Positions 6,210-6,602 of a DNA stretch of 6,602 bases are shown piece by piece. Made by a program: the position numbers and the translations under genes. The stretch is from Comamonadaceae bacterium. GTDB taxonomy: Bacteria > Pseudomonadota > Gammaproteobacteria > Burkholderiales > Burkholderiaceae_C. The notes under the pieces were generated by a model. The model worked only from the letters and a program-made list of their open reading frames with translations. It was not told the DNA's origin and did no database searches. Position 1 is the stretch's first letter. The number at the start of each line of letters is the position of its first letter. Location: positions 1-6,602 of the forward strand of contig CANHUM010000098.1 in assembly GCA_947463845.1 (NCBI GenBank), read 5' to 3'.

Positions 6210-6602
6210 ATGAACCCCAATCTAATCCTCCTCACGCTTTGCCAAGGCCTGTTTTTTACCAACAACGTCACCTTCATTGCCATCAACGGCTTGGTGGGTT
6301 TGGCCATGGCACCGCTGGGCTGGATGGCGACCCTGCCCGTCATGGGCTATGTGGTGGGCGGTGCCCTGTCGACTGGGCTGGTGGCCAAGAGTCAGTCACG
6401 CTGGGGCCGCAGGGCCTCTTTTCAATTGGGACTGGTGGTGGCGTTGTTCTCTGCGCTGCTGGCTGCTTATGCTGCTTGGAGCCACAACTTCTGGTTACTC
6501 GTGGCGGCCACGGTGATTGCCGGTTACTACAGCGCCAATGGCCAGTTGTACCGGTTTGCGGCGGCTGAGCTGGCGGCAGACGGTTTCAAGGAAAAAGCCG
6601 TG
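6210..6602 (+). CDS. MFS-type transporter, N-terminal 131 residues, cut by window edge
   Basis: The frame opens at ATG 6210 and stays open to the right edge. It is strongly hydrophobic, with four likely membrane helices: about 5-25 (LILLTLCQGLFFTNNVTFIA), 37-59, 72-90 (QLGLVVALFSALLAAYAAW) and 94-112. Between helices 2 and 3 lies GLVAKSQSRWGRR (56-68), resembling motif A of the major facilitator superfamily (G-x-L-a-D-r-x-G-R-R) but without its aspartate. The stretch YRFAAAELAADGFKEKAV after helix 4 resembles the 4-5 loop of a family of uncharacterised proteobacterial MFS proteins. A full protein of about 400 residues would be expected. A GTG at 6186 could add eight residues, and an in-frame TAA at 6183 limits any further extension. 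No clear Shine-Dalgarno is seen. The substrate cannot be told. It is separated from rsmE by 105 bases and may have its own promoter. Confidence 0.8.
   Translation, partial: MNPNLILLTLCQGLFFTNNVTFIAINGLVGLAMAPLGWMATLPVMGYVVGGALSTGLVAKSQSRWGRRASFQLGLVVALFSALLAAYAAWSHNFWLLVAATVIAGYYSANGQLYRFAAAELAADGFKEKAV

Noticed and set aside
5411..6343. Long open frame (310 codons) on the minus strand opposite rsmE and the start of the MFS gene
   Set aside because: It spans two well-supported genes in antisense, is rich in Ser/Ala/Pro/Thr without recognisable motifs, and is best explained as a shadow frame.
1..6602. Mobile elements, CRISPR arrays, tRNA or rRNA genes, toxin-antitoxin or defence genes
   Set aside because: No transposase, integrase, regularly spaced repeats, tRNA cloverleaf or defence-protein motifs were seen. 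The window is almost fully accounted for by six conserved genes.

Overview
The window looks like ordinary chromosome from a betaproteobacterium of the order Burkholderiales, most likely the family Comamonadaceae (Limnohabitans/Rhodoferax-like). This rests on my recognition of the protein sequences (for example the RsmE start MPRF and the LptD tail PSRFQNYD) and on the gene order; no search was run.

Left part, minus strand (about 1-4225): an envelope-biogenesis operon read right to left. lptD encodes the outer-membrane LPS translocon barrel. surA encodes the periplasmic chaperone that helps LptD and other outer-membrane proteins fold. rsmA/ksgA encodes the 16S rRNA dimethyltransferase and is cut by the left edge. 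The genes overlap: surA starts inside the end of lptD, and the surA stop and rsmA start share an ATGA. The order matches the classical lptD-surA-pdxA-rsmA cluster, but pdxA is missing between surA and rsmA.

Centre (about 4226-4302): a short divergent spacer with no gene. It holds a perfect 17-bp dyad, TCTCTTGA-C-TCAAGAGA, the best candidate regulatory site in the window.

Right part, plus strand: an AmgK-type sugar kinase (predicted MurNAc/GlcNAc anomeric kinase of cell-wall recycling) overlaps or abuts rsmE, the 16S rRNA m3U1498 methyltransferase. After a 105-bp gap with a weak terminator-like hairpin comes the N-terminal third or so of an MFS transporter, cut by the right edge. In pseudomonads amgK is also divergent from lptD but is followed by its pathway partner murU. 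Here rsmE takes that place.

The functional theme is envelope biogenesis (LPS export, outer-membrane protein folding, peptidoglycan recycling) interleaved with two rRNA methyltransferases. I see no mobile element, CRISPR array, tRNA, rRNA or clear novel system. The points worth a second look are modest: the central dyad, hairpins at two gene junctions that suggest translational coupling, an LptD with only two mature cysteines, a degenerate first parvulin domain in SurA, an insertion in RsmA, and the missing pdxA and murU.
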